DNA of 64,000 nt, taken from Hordeum vulgare subsp. vulgare (lineage: Eukaryota > Streptophyta > Magnoliopsida > Poales > Poaceae). The notes under the pieces were generated by a model. That model was not told where the DNA came from. It did no database searches and saw nothing but the letters and a program-made list of their open reading frames with translations. This document shows, piece by piece, positions 46,486 through 57,599 of the stretch (positions are counted from its first letter, which is position 1; each line of letters starts with the position of its first letter). Position numbers and translations under genes: made by a program. The stretch is from contig NC_058521.1 in NCBI RefSeq assembly GCF_904849725.1, positions 563,786,176-563,850,175 of the forward strand. The letters are read 5' to 3'.

Positions 46486-47741
46486 CTACAATATTTATAA
46501 AGACAACTTTTAGACTAATTTCATGACAATTAAGTGCATTTAATCAAATTAAGTACGAACTCCCACTTAAATCGACATCCCTCTAGTCATCTAAGTGATA
46601 CATGATCCATGTTGACTAACCCGTGTCCGATCATCACGTGAGACGGACTAGTCACCATGGTGAGCAACTTCATGTTGATCGTATTCAACCATACGACTCA
46701 TGTTTGACCTTTCGGTCTCTTGTATTCGAGGTCATGTCTGTACATGCTAAGCTCGTCGAGTCAACCTAGGTGTTTCGCGTGTGTAAATCTGGCTTACACC
46801 CGTTGTATGCGAACGTTAGAATCTATCACACCCGATCATCACGTGGTGCTTCGAGACAACGAACCTTCGCAACGGTGCACACTTAGGGGAATACGTTCTC
46901 AAAATTTTAAGCGGGATCATCTTATTATGCTACCGTCGTTTTAAGCAATAAGATGTAAAACATGATAAACATCACAATGCAATCATATAGTGACATGATA
47001 TGGCCATTATCATCTTTGCTCTTTCGATCTCCATCTTCAGGCATCGCATGATCATCATCGTCACCGGCGCGACACCATGATCTCCATCATCATGATCTCC
47101 ATCATCGTGTCTCCGTGAAGTCGTCACGCCAACTACTACTATCACTACTACTATAGCTAACCGTTAGCAATGAAGTAAAATAGTAAGCACATGGCGTTGT
47201 ATCTCATACAATAAATTAAGACAACTCCTATGGCTCCTGCCGGTTGTCATACTCATCGACATGCAAGTCGTGAAACCTATTACAATAACATGATCCTCTC
47301 ATACATCATACATGCAACATCACAACTTTGGCCATATCACATCACATGTCAAACCCTGCAAAAACAAGTTAGACGTCCTCTAATTGTTGTTGCAAGTTTT
47401 ACGTGGCTGATTTGGGTTTCTAGCAAGAACGCCTTCTTACCTACGTGACAGCCACAACGATGATATGCCAAAGCTATTTACCCTTCATAAGGACCCTTTT
47501 CATCAAATCCAATCCGACTAGAGTAGGAGAGACAGACACCCGCTAGCCACCTTTATGCACGATGTGCATGTCTGTCGGTGGAACCAGTCTCACGTAAGCG
47601 TACGTGTAAGGTCGGTCCGGGCCGCTTCATCCCACAATACCGCCGGAAAAGAATAAGACTAGTAACGGCAAGCAAATTGACAAACCATCGCCCACAACTT
47701 TTGTGTTCTACTCGTGCATAGAATCTATGTATAGAAAACCT
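46486..47741 (-). other. Element E leader between PBS and gag
   Basis: 1.26 kb non-coding, as in BARE/Angela elements, which have long leaders. Short frames on either strand (46720-46944, 47230-47448) are not supported. Confidence 0.7.
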
Positions 47742-47754
47742 GGCTCGGATACCA
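47742..47754 (-). other. Primer binding site of element E
   Basis: Minus strand TGGTATCCGAGCC, close to the initiator tRNA-Met site TGGTATCAGAGCC typical of Copia elements. LTR starts at 47756. Confidence 0.85.
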
Positions 47755-47755
47755 C

Positions 47756-49518
47756 TGTTGGGTAACGTAGCATAAATTCAAAATTTTCCTACGCATGTTC
47801 AGATCTTCCTATGGAGAGACCAGCAACGAGAGAGGGGTAAGAGCATCTTTGTACCTTTGAAGATCGCTAAGCGGAAGCGTTGCTAGAACGCGGTTTGATG
47901 GAGTCGTACTCGCGGCGATTCCGATCTAGTGCCGAACAACGGCACCTCCGCGTTCAACACACGTGCAGCCCGGTGACATCTCCCGCACCTTGATCCAGCA
48001 AGGAGGAGGGAGAGGTTGGGGAAGAAGTCCAGCAACACGACGGCATGGTGTCGGTGGAGAGACGAGGTCTCCCGGCAGGGCTTCGCCAAGCGCCGGCAGA
48101 GAGGAGGAGGAAGAAGTGCAGGGCTGCGCCGAGGGAGAGGGAAAACCGTGTCCTCCAAAGGCCAAAAGTGCCCACTATATATAGGGGAAGGGGAGAGGGG
48201 GTGCCACCCCTAGGGTTCCCACCCTAGGGGGTGCGGAAGCCCTCCCAGATGGGTGGTGCGGAGGCCAGATGGGGAGGAGGGGGTGGCGCACCCACTGGTG
48301 GGCCTTAGGCCCACCTGGCCTAGGGTTTGCCCCCCTTTTTTCTTTCCCCTGCGCCATGGGCTGAGTGGGGAGGCGCACCAGCCCAACTAGGGGATGGTTC
48401 CCACCCCCACTTAGCCCATCTTACCTCTCGGGGTCGCAGCCCCCCTTCGGTGGTCCCCCGGGACCACCTCCGGTGGTCCCGGTGGTCCCGGTACGTTACC
48501 GGTGATGCCCGAAACACTTCCGGTGTCCGAAACCATCCGTCCTATATATCAATCTTTACCTCCGGACCATTCCGGAGCTCCTCGTGACGTCCGGGATCTC
48601 ATCCGGGACTCCGAACAACTATCGGTAACCTCGTACAACAATTCCCTATAACCCTAGCGTCATCGAACCTTAAGTGTGTAGACCCTACGGGTTCGGGAGA
48701 CAGGCAGACATGACCGAGACACCTCTCTGGCCAATAACCATCAGCGGGATCTGGATACCCATGGTGGCTCCCACTAGCTCCACGATGATCTCATCGGATG
48801 AACCACGATGTCAAGGATTCAATCAATCCCGTATACGATTCCCTTTGTCTGTCAGTATAGAACTTGCCCGACATTCGATCGTCGGTATACCTATACCTTG
48901 TTCAATCTCGTTACCGGTAAGTCTCTTTACTCGTTCCGTAGCACGTCATCATGTGACTAACCCCTTAGTCACATTGAGCTCATGATGATGTTCTACCGAG
49001 TGGGCCCAGAGATACCTCTCCGTCACACGGAGTGACAAATCCCGATCTCGATTCGTGCCAATCCAACAGACACTTTCGGAGGTACCCGTAGTGCACCTTT
49101 ATAGTCACCCAGTTACGTTGTGACGTTTGATACACCCAAAGCACTCCTATGGTATCCGGGAGTTGCACAATCTCACGATCGAAGGAAAAGATACTTGACT
49201 TTAGAAACGCATTAGCATACGAACAATACGATCTAGTGCTAGGCTTAGGATTGGGTCTTGTCCATCACATCATTCTCCCAATGATGTGATCCCGTTATCA
49301 ATGACATCTAATGCCCATGATCAGGAAACCATGATCATCTATTGACTAACGAGCTAGCCAACTAGAGGCTTGCTAGGGACACATTGTGATCTATTCATTC
49401 ACACATGTATTACTGTTTCCTGTTAATACAATTATAGCATGAACGATAGACGATTATCATGAACAAGGAAATATGATAATAACCATTTTACTATTGCCTC
49501 TAGGGCATATTTCCAGCA
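47756..49518 (-). repeat. Element E 5' LTR
   Basis: Co-linear with 40680-42470. TATA box CTATATATAG (minus strand, about 48173-48183). Frames 47883-48587 are shadows. Confidence 0.9.
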
Positions 49519-49727
49519 CTAGCATGGCATAGACATTAATGGAAACATCATGCTAGCTATCTTACGATCATGCAATGGCAATGTAGACGTGGTGGCACAT
49601 GTCATGGTGGTAGTTGCATGGCAATATATCTCGGAATGACTTTGAAAAAGCCATAGTAGGTAGGTATGGTGGGTGTATTGAGGGAGGCTAATGGTGGGTT
49701 TTGTGCACCGGCGAAAGTTTTCCTTTT
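49519..49727 (-). other. Orphan piece of Athila-type 3' UTR at the E/F junction
   Basis: Matches 58580-58780 in J (and 3150-3350 in B less well) in minus orientation, although the F sequence beyond it runs on the plus strand. It stands where F's PBS and the rest of its 5' LTR should be. Confidence 0.75.
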
Positions 49728-49834
49728 TCGTTTGCCTTTTTTGTTTGCCTTTTCCGTTTGTTTCTTTTTCGTTTGCCCTTTTCTCTCGCTTGCTTTCTGT
49801 TCGCTTGTGTGCTTGCTTGCTTGCTGAAGTCACC

Positions 49835-50538
49835 ATGACTGAAAACACTAAACTTTGTGACTTCTTGAATACTAATAATAATGGTTTTATTAGTACTCCG
49901 ATTGCTCCCGCCACTAGTGCGGAATCATACGAAATCAATGCTGCTTTGCTGAATCTTGTTTTGAAAGAGGAATTCTCCGGCCTTCCTAGTGAAGATGTCG
50001 CATCCCGTCTTAATACCTTCGTTGAGCTTTGCGATATGCAAAAGAAGAAAGGTGTGGATAATGATGTGATTAAATTGTAGCTTTTCCGTTCTCGTTGCGA
50101 GATCGAGCAAAAACTTGGTTTTCGTCTTTGCCCAAAAATAGAATTGATTCTTGGAACAAGTGCAAAGATGCTTATATATCCAAGTATTTTCCGCCGGCTA
50201 AGATTATCTCTCTCCATAATGATATCATAAATTTTAAGCAACTTGATCATGAACATGTTGCACAATCTTGGAAGAGAATGAAATTGATGATTAGAAATTG
50301 TCCTGCTCATGGCTTGAGTCTTTGGATGATTATACAAATATTTTAGGTTGGTTTGAATTTCGCTTCTAGAAATATCTTGGACTCCGCCTCAGGTGGAACG
50401 TTCATGGAAATCATGTTAGGAGAACCTACAAAACTCCTACACAATATCATGACGAACTACTCTCAGTGGCACACTGAAAGGTCACCTACTAGTAAAAAGG
50501 TACACGTTATAGAAGAAATTAACTAGTTAAGTGCTAAG
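49835..50538 (+). pseudogene. gag: Element F gag N-terminal half
   Basis: Likely start ATG 49835 (MTENTKLCDF), after a leader of pyrimidine-rich TTTGCC repeats that matches the leader of J. A TAG at 50078-50080 ends the first frame. The core continues in another frame at 50095 (AKTWFSSLPKNRIDSWNKCK, KYFPPAKIISLHNDIINFKQ, VAQSWKRMKLMI), the typical retrotransposon gag fold. Further shifts lie between 50340 and 50538. Capsid-like protein, not expressible in one piece. Confidence 0.85.
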
Positions 50539-51909
50539 ATGGATGAGTTAATGAATTTGGTTGCTAGTAGAAGTGCTCCTTTAGATCCTAATGATATGCC
50601 CTTGTCTTCCTTGATTGAGAGTAGCAACACTAGCTTGGACGTTAATTTTGTTGGTAGGAATAATTTTGGCAACAACAATGCTTTTAGAGGAAACTATGTT
50701 CCTAGGCCTTTTCCTAGTAACCCCTTTAATAACTTTGGTAACTCCTACAAAAATACTCATGTAAATCACAATAGATTACCCTCTAATGTAGAGAGTAATA
50801 TCAAAGAGTTTATCAACTCACAAAAGATTTTCAATGCGTCCATAGAGGAAAAACTACTCAAAATTGACGATTTGGCTAGGAGCGTTGATAGAATGTCTAG
50901 TGATATTGATGCTTTGAAAGTTAGATGTGCTCCTCCCAAGATCAATATGGATGAAACTTTGAAAGCTATGCGTGTTTCCATGAGTGAGAGCAAAGAAAGA
51001 ACCACCCAAATTCGTGCTAGACATGAATGGCTTAAAAAGGCGTGTTCTCGTGATAAGAATCACGAAGATCTTAAAGTGCTTGGTGTGACTCCCATTGAAT
51101 CTTTGTTTTCTTGTGTCAAACCTAATGATGATGGGGCTGGATATGAATCCACTTTGGTTGAAAAACGCCCCAATGATTCGGAGTCCATCTATCTTGATGC
51201 TAAAAGCATTGAAACTGGAGTAGAAGATATTAAAACCTTGAGTAGTAATGAAATTACTACTTTGGATTTCAAGGAATTCAATTATGATAGTTGCTCCTTG
51301 ATTGAATGCATTTCCTTTATGCAATCCATCCTAAACTCTCCACACGCTTATAGCCAAAACAAGGCCTTCACCGATCATATCGTCGAAGCTATGATAAAAT
51401 CTCTTGAAGAGAAACTTGAATTGGAAGTTTCTATCCCTAGAAAGCTTCATGATGAGTGGGAACCTACTATCAAAATCAAAATCAAAAACTATGAATGCAA
51501 TGCTTTGTGTGATTTGGGTGCTAGTGTTTCCGCGATTCCAAAGTCTTTATGTGATGTTCTGGGTTTTAATGAGATTGAGGAGTGTTCACTTAATTTGCAT
51601 ATTGCGGATTCTACTCTCAAGAAACCCATGGGAAGGATCAATGATGTTATTATTATTGCAAATAGGAACTATGTACCCATGGATTTCATTGTGCTTGACA
51701 TTGATTGCAATCCTACATGCCCTATCATTCTTGGTAGACCTTTCCTAAGGACTATCGGTGCTATCATCGATATGAAGGAAGGGGATATTAGATTTAAATT
51801 TCCTTTAAAGAAGGGCATGGATCATTTTCCTAGAAAGAAAATAAGATTTCCTTATGAATCCATGATGAGGGCTACTTATGGTTTGAGCACCAAAGACGAC
51901 GATACGTGA
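50539..51909 (+). CDS. Element F gag C-terminal part and aspartic protease, open 456-aa frame
   Basis: Residues 1-150 are Asn/Ser-rich (GRNNFGNNNAFRGNYVPRPF), then charged helical sequence (IEEKLLKIDDLARSVDRMSS). Residues 330-420 hold the protease: CDLGASVSAIPKSLCD, with the catalytic Asp in DLGA, and CPIILGRPFLRTIGAIIDMK. The frame ends naturally at 51907-51909 a short way after the protease. No RT follows; the conserved hairpin and 3' UTR do. The K fragment at 63603-64000 resembles its N-terminal part. Start of this frame is arbitrary since gag upstream is broken. Confidence 0.82.
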   Translation: MDELMNLVASRSAPLDPNDMPLSSLIESSNTSLDVNFVGRNNFGNNNAFRGNYVPRPFPSNPFNNFGNSYKNTHVNHNRLPSNVESNIKEFINSQKIFNASIEEKLLKIDDLARSVDRMSSDIDALKVRCAPPKINMDETLKAMRVSMSESKERTTQIRARHEWLKKACSRDKNHEDLKVLGVTPIESLFSCVKPNDDGAGYESTLVEKRPNDSESIYLDAKSIETGVEDIKTLSSNEITTLDFKEFNYDSCSLIECISFMQSILNSPHAYSQNKAFTDHIVEAMIKSLEEKLELEVSIPRKLHDEWEPTIKIKIKNYECNALCDLGASVSAIPKSLCDVLGFNEIEECSLNLHIADSTLKKPMGRINDVIIIANRNYVPMDFIVLDIDCNPTCPIILGRPFLRTIGAIIDMKEGDIRFKFPLKKGMDHFPRKKIRFPYESMMRATYGLSTKDDDT

Positions 51910-51946
51910 TTCTATCACTTTATGCCTAGCTAAGGGCGTTAAACAA

Positions 51947-51979
51947 TAGCGCTTGTTGGGAGGCAACCCAATGAATTTA
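51947..51979 (+). repeat. Conserved hairpin after F protease
   Basis: CTTGTTGGGAGGCAACCCAA: stem TTGGG/CCCAA, loop AGGCAA. The same block with the same flanks lies at 4765-4800, 36397-36430 and 60219-60254. Confidence 0.75.
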
Positions 51980-52527
51980 TCTTTTTCTTTATGTTTTGTT
52001 GCGTCCACACCATCATAATTCTATGATGATAGTGTCTTTTGTGTTTCTTTTTGTGTTTGAGCCAAGCAAAACCTTTATGACTAGGCTTGGTGATGGTTGT
52101 TTGATCTTGCTGGAAAAAGACAGAAACTTTTCGCTCACGATATTATTTTTCATTTTTATTCAGAAATAGCTTTTGAGTTGATTCTTTTTGCTGCTAGTTG
52201 ATATGCCTTTTCCCAGGCAGTCGTAATGTTTCAGAATTTTTGAGGTACCAGAAGTATACGAAGTATACAGATTGCTACACACTGGTATGTTTTTGATAGA
52301 TTCTGTTTTTTGTTGAGTTGGTTGCTTGTTTTGATGAAACTATGGATAGTATCGGGGGGTACTAGCCATGGAAAAGTGAGAATACAGTAATCTAACACCA
52401 ATATAAATAGAAATCATGATTTATACAGTACCTAAGAGGTGGTAGTTTGTTTTCTTGTGCTAACGATATCACGAGTTTCTGTTTAAGTTTTGTGTTGTGA
52501 AGTTTTCAAGTTTTGGGTAATGTTCCC

Positions 52528-52911
52528 ATGGACAAAGGGATAAAGAGTGGAAAGAGCTCAAGCTTGGGGATGCCCAAGGCATCCTAAGCCAAATTCAAGG
52601 ACACCAAAAAGCCTAAGCTTGGGGATGCTCTGGGAAGGCATCCCCTCTTTCGTCTTCAATTCATCGGTAACATTACTTGGAGCTATATTTTTATTCACCA
52701 CATGATGTGTGTTTTGCTTGGAGCGTCTTGTATCGTAGGAGTATTTTGTTTTTGTTGTGTCACAATCATCCTTGCTGCACACCTTTTGAGAGAGACATGC
52801 ACTCATCGTGAATTTGCTAGAATGCTCATCATGCTTCACTTATATCTTTTGAGCGAGATAATTTTGCTCTATGTGCTTCACTTAGATCTTTTAGAGCACG
52901 GCGGTGCGTAA
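52528..52911 (+). pseudogene. ORF Y of element F
   Basis: ATG 52528 begins MDKGIKSGKSSSLGMPKAS; a TAA follows at about 52588. The frame then stays open to 52911: TWSYIFIHHMMCVLLGASCI and further hydrophobic sequence (VGVFCFCCVTIILAAHLL) that looks membrane-spanning, then EIILLYVLHLDLLEHGGA. Longest version of ORF Y in the window. Polypurine-like copies at 52560-52573 and 52615-52628 lie in its first part. Function unknown. Confidence 0.4.
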
Positions 52912-54591
52912 CTTGGTAGTTGGCTTGTGCTACGAAAGTAGTCCCAAAGGTGATAGGTACCCAAAGATGATACAAAAACTTCCATCTTCATGTGCATTGA
53001 GTAGAAAGAGAAGTTTGATTCCTCTCAATTAGTTTTGAGACGTGGATTTGGTAATATTAAGAGTTATGTTAGTAGGGTGTTGTGAATCTAGAAATACTTG
53101 TGTTGAAGTTAGTGATTCCCGTAACATGCACGTATGGTGAACCGCTATGTTAGGAAGTCAGAGCATAATTGATCTATTGATTGTCATCCTTTGTGTTGTG
53201 ATCGGGATCGTGCGATGGTTAACACCTACCAACCCTTCCCCTAGGAGTATGCGTTTAGCACTTTGTTTCGATTACTAATAAAAACTTTCGCAACAAGTAT
53301 GTGAGTTCTTCATGACTTAATGTGAGTCCATGGTATAGATGCACTTTCACCTTCCACCATTGCTAGCCTCTCTAGTACCGCGCAATTTTCGTCGGTGCAC
53401 AAACCCACCATATGCCTTCCTCAAAACAGCCACCATACCTACCTACTATGGCATTTTCATAGCCATTCCGATATATATTGCCATGCAAATCCCACCGTTC
53501 CGTATCATGACTTGTGCCGTCACTCTCATATTGCCATTACAAGATCGTAAGATAGCTAGCGAGATGTTTCAACGTCATACGCCAAGCTAGATCGTTGCAC
53601 ATCCCGGTACACTGCCGGAGACATTTCATATAGAGTCATCATTGCTCTAAGTATTGAGTTGTGACTAAATAAAAGTGTGATGATCATCATTATTAGAGCC
53701 TTGTCCCATGTGAGTAAATAAATAAAAAGAGGCCAAAGATGCCCACCAAAAAAAATGAAAAGAGGCCAAAGATCCCAAACAAAAAACAAAAAAAGAGAGA
53801 AAAAGAGAGAAGGGACAGTGCTACTATCTTTTTCCAGACTTGTGCTTCATAATAGCACCATGTTCTTCATGATTGATTGCTTCTTGCTTTGTCACCACCA
53901 TATACTAGTGGGAATCTGTATTATATAACTTGGCTTGTATATTCCAATGATGGGCTTCCTCAAATTGCCCTAGGTCTTCGTGAGCAAGCAAGTTGGATGC
54001 ACACCCACTAGTTCTCCTTTTGAGGTTTGACATACTTATAGCTCTAGTGCATCCTTTGTATGGCAATCCCTACTCATTCACATTGATATATATTAATGGG
54101 CATCTCCATAAACCTTTGATATGCCGAGTCAATGTGATCATCTCCTCCTTTTTTGTCTCAGAACCACCACCACACTCTATTCCACCTATAGTGTTATATC
54201 CATGGCTCACACTCAAATATTGCGTGATAGTTGTAAAAGGTTTGAGAAAGTAAGAGTGTGAAAACAATTACTTGGCCAATACTGGGGTTGTGCATGATTT
54301 AAATTAGTTGTGTGGGGATGATGGAGCATAGCCAGACTATATGATTTTGTAGGGATAACTTTCTTTGGCCTTGTTATTTCGAAAGTTCATGATTACCTTG
54401 CTAGTTTGCTTGAAGTATTATTGTTTTCATGTCAATAGCAAACTATTGTTTTGAATCTTACGGATCTGAACATTCATGTCACATGAAAGAAGTTACAAAG
54501 GACAACTATGCTAGGTAGCATTCCACTTCAAAAATTCAGTCTTTATCACTTCCCTACTCGAGGACGAGCACGAGTTAAGCTTGGGGATGCT
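52912..54591 (+). other. Element F 3' UTR and polypurine tract
   Basis: Contains the decayed stem GCCTTGTCCC (53698-53707) and GGGACAGTGCT (53812-53822) around a purine-rich stretch. True polypurine tract AAGCTTGGGGATGC is at 54577-54590. Small frames at 53339-53590 and 53993-54253 recur in the other copies only as fragments and are not taken as genes. Confidence 0.7.
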
Positions 54592-56049
54592 TGATTAGTC
54601 TCCAACGTATCTATAATTTTTTATGGTTTCATGCTATTATCTTGTCAAACTTTAGATATTTTGTATGCCTTTTATATCTTTTTTGGGACTAACCTATTAA
54701 CTCAGTGCCAAGTGCCAGTTCATGTTTTTCCGTGTTTTTGACCCTTTTCAGAGGAGGATTTTAAACGGTGTCCAAACGGAATAAAACTTCAGAAAAGATT
54801 TTTTTCCGAAACAAAAGATGATCGGGAGACTTGAGAACCAAGGCAGAGGGTCACTAGGGACCCCACCAGCCCTCATGGCGCGGCCAGGGGGCCCACGCCT
54901 CCCAGGCTTGTGGGCTCCCTGGGCCTCCTCTACCCTAGGTCTTTCGCCTATATATTCCCTAAAATCCCAGAAAAAATCAGGAGAGCCACGAAAATACTTT
55001 TCCGCCACCGCAAACTTCTGTCTCCGCAAGATCCCATCTGGGGCACGTTCTGGTGCCCTGCCAGAGGGGGGATTCGGATACGGAGGGCTTCTTCATCAAC
55101 ACCATGACCTCTCTGATGATACGTGAGTAGTTCACCATAGACCTATGGTTCCATAGCTAGTAGCTAGATGGCTTCATCTCTCTCTTGGATCTTCAACACA
55201 AAGTTCTCCATGATCTTCATGGAGATCTATCAGATGTAATCTTCTTTGCGGTGTGTTTGTCGAGATCCGATGAATTGTGGATTTATGATCAGATTATCTA
55301 TGAATCTTATTTGAGTTTCTTCTGATCTCTTATATGCGTGATTTCATATCCTTGTAATTCTCTTCGTGTTGTGGGTTTTGTTTGGCCAGCTTGATCTATG
55401 ATTCTTGCAATGGGAGAAGTGCTTGGTTTTGGATTCATACCGTGCGGTGACCTCACCCAGTGACAGAAGGGGTAGCGAGCCACGCATCGTGTTGTTGCCA
55501 TCAAGGGTTAAAAGATGGGGTTTTCATCATTGGTTTGAGTTTATCCCTCTACATCATGTCATCTTGCTTAAGGCGTTACTCTGTTCGTCATGAACTCAAT
55601 ACACTAGATGCATGCTAGATAGCGGTCGATGTGTGGAGTAATAGTAGTAGATGCAGAAAGTATCGGTCTACTTGTCTCGGACGTGATGCCTATATGTATG
55701 ATCATTGCCTTAGATATCGTCATGACTTTGCGCGGTTCTATCAATTGCTCGACAGTAATTTGTTCACCCGCCGTAATATTTGCTATTTTGAGAGAAGCCT
55801 CTAGTGAACACTATGGCTCCCGGGTCTACTTCACATCATAATTTCAGCCTTACACTTTTACTTCGTTGCACTTTCCGCCTTCAGATCTCACTTTGCAATC
55901 AATCTTGAAGGGATTGACAACCCCTTTATAGCGTTGGGTGCAAGCTCTTTTGTGTTTGTGCAGGTACTCTGGACATGACGCGATTCTCCTACTGGATTGA
56001 TACCTTGGTTCTCAAACTGAGGGAAATACTTACTGCTCCTGTGCTGCAT
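54592..56049 (+). repeat. Element F 3' LTR, main part
   Basis: Starts TGATTAGTCTCCAACG at 54592. Dyad at 54861-54916. Interrupted at 56049 by J; the last 88 unique bases are at 62870-62957. Confidence 0.9.
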
Positions 56050-57599
56050 TGATGTCAGCTGTGCTTCCCCGGCAACGGCGACAGGAATAGTCGTGTTGAC
56101 GGCACCAAGAATCCTTCTGCTACGTCTATGGAGCCTTGTGTTGGTGTTCCCTTGAAGCGGAAAGGGTGATGTAGCACAGCGGTGGTAAGTATTTCCCTCA
56201 GTTTGAGAACCAAGGTATCAATCCAGTGGAGGAGTATCACAAGATCCTGCACAAACACAAAAGCTTGCTCCCAACGCTATGAAGGGGCTGTCAATCCCTT
56301 ATAGATTGTTCGCCAAGTGAGAACTGAAAGCAACAAAGTAACAAAGCAAAGTAAAAGTGGAAGTGTAAACGAAGGATGTGAATAGACCCGGGGGGCGTAG
56401 TGTTTACTAGTGGCTTCTCTCATGAAAGCAAGTAGACGGTGGGTGAACAAATTACTATCGAGCAATTGATAGAACTATGCAAAGTCGTGACAATATCTAT
56501 AGGCATCATGTCCAAAACAAGTAGACCGATACTTTCTGCATCTACTACTATTACTCCACACGTCGACCGCTATCCAGCATGCATCTAGTGTATTAAGTCC
56601 AAAAGAACAGAGTAACGCCTTAAGCAAGATGACATGATGTAGATGGACAATCTCATATCAACGACAGAGCCCATCTTTTTACCCTTGATGGCAACTACTT
56701 AATGTGTGCCTTGCTACCCCTACTGTCACTGGGAAAGGTAACCACATGGTAGAACCCAAAACCAAGCACTTCTCCCATTGCAAGAATCATAGATCTAGTT
56801 GGCCAAACAAAACCCTAGGCTCGGAGAGACTTACAAGAATATAAAATCATGCATATAAGAAATAATCAAAGACTCAAATATATATCATAGATAATCTGAT
56901 CACAAATCCACAATTCATCGGATCTCGATAAACACACCGCCAAAGAAGATTACATCGGATAGATCTCCATGAAGATCATGGAGAACTTTGTATTGAAGAT
57001 CCAAGAGAGAGAAGAAGCCATCTAGCTACTAACTACGGACCCGTAGGTCTGAAGTGAACTACTCACGACTCATTGGAGGGGCGATGATGATGATGAAAAA
57101 GCCCTCCAACTCCAAAGTCCCCTCCGTCAGGGCGCCGGGAAGGGTCTCCAGATGAGATCTCGCGGAAACGGAAGCTTGCGGCGGCGGAAAAGTATTTTTG
57201 AGGCTCCCCTAATTTTTTGCTGTATTTTAGGGAATATATAGGCCAAAGATCTAGGTCAGGGGGCGGCAAGGGAGGCCACAAGCCTTGCCACCGCCGCCTC
57301 CCCCTTGGTGGCAGAGTGGGGGCTTGTGGGCTCCCAGGAGCCCTCCTGGCTTGGCCCACAGGCCCCCTGATCTTCTTCCGTTCGGGAAAAAAATCATTTC
57401 GGGGATTCTATTCCGTTTGGACTCCGTTCCAAAATCAGATCTGAAAAGAGTCAAAAACACAGAAAAACAGGAAATGGCACTTGGCACTGAATTAATAAGT
57501 TAGTCCCAAAAAAGATATAAAAGGTACATAAAACATCCAAAGATGACAAGATAACAGCGTGAAACCATCAGAAATTATAGATACGTTTGAGACGTATCA
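56050..57599 (-). repeat. Element J 3' LTR
   Basis: The first 70 bases on the + strand contain CCCCGGCAACGGCGACAG (about 56067-56084), a mutated primer-site complement, inside the LTR. Dyad arms GGCCACAAGCC (57274-57284) and GGCTTGTGGG (57321-57330). Confidence 0.92.

Larger units (their letters stand above)
40680..49518 (-). mobile_element. Element E: Copia BARE/Angela-type, nearly complete
   Basis: LTRs at 40680-42470 (1791 bp) and 47756-49518 (1763 bp), minus strand, with TGTTGG starts; the right end reads CCAGCA where CCAACA is expected. PBS at 47742-47754, polypurine complement at 42471-42481. The polyprotein occupies 46485-42503 with one stop and one frameshift. Left flank is GGTTT (F LTR); right flank is CTAGC (a different, minus-strand fragment), so no TSD is found. 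Confidence 0.92.

Noticed and set aside
53339..54253. Plus-strand frames in F's 3' UTR (83 and 86 aa)
   Set aside because: Matching DNA in A, B and J does not keep these frames open over the same length or strand.
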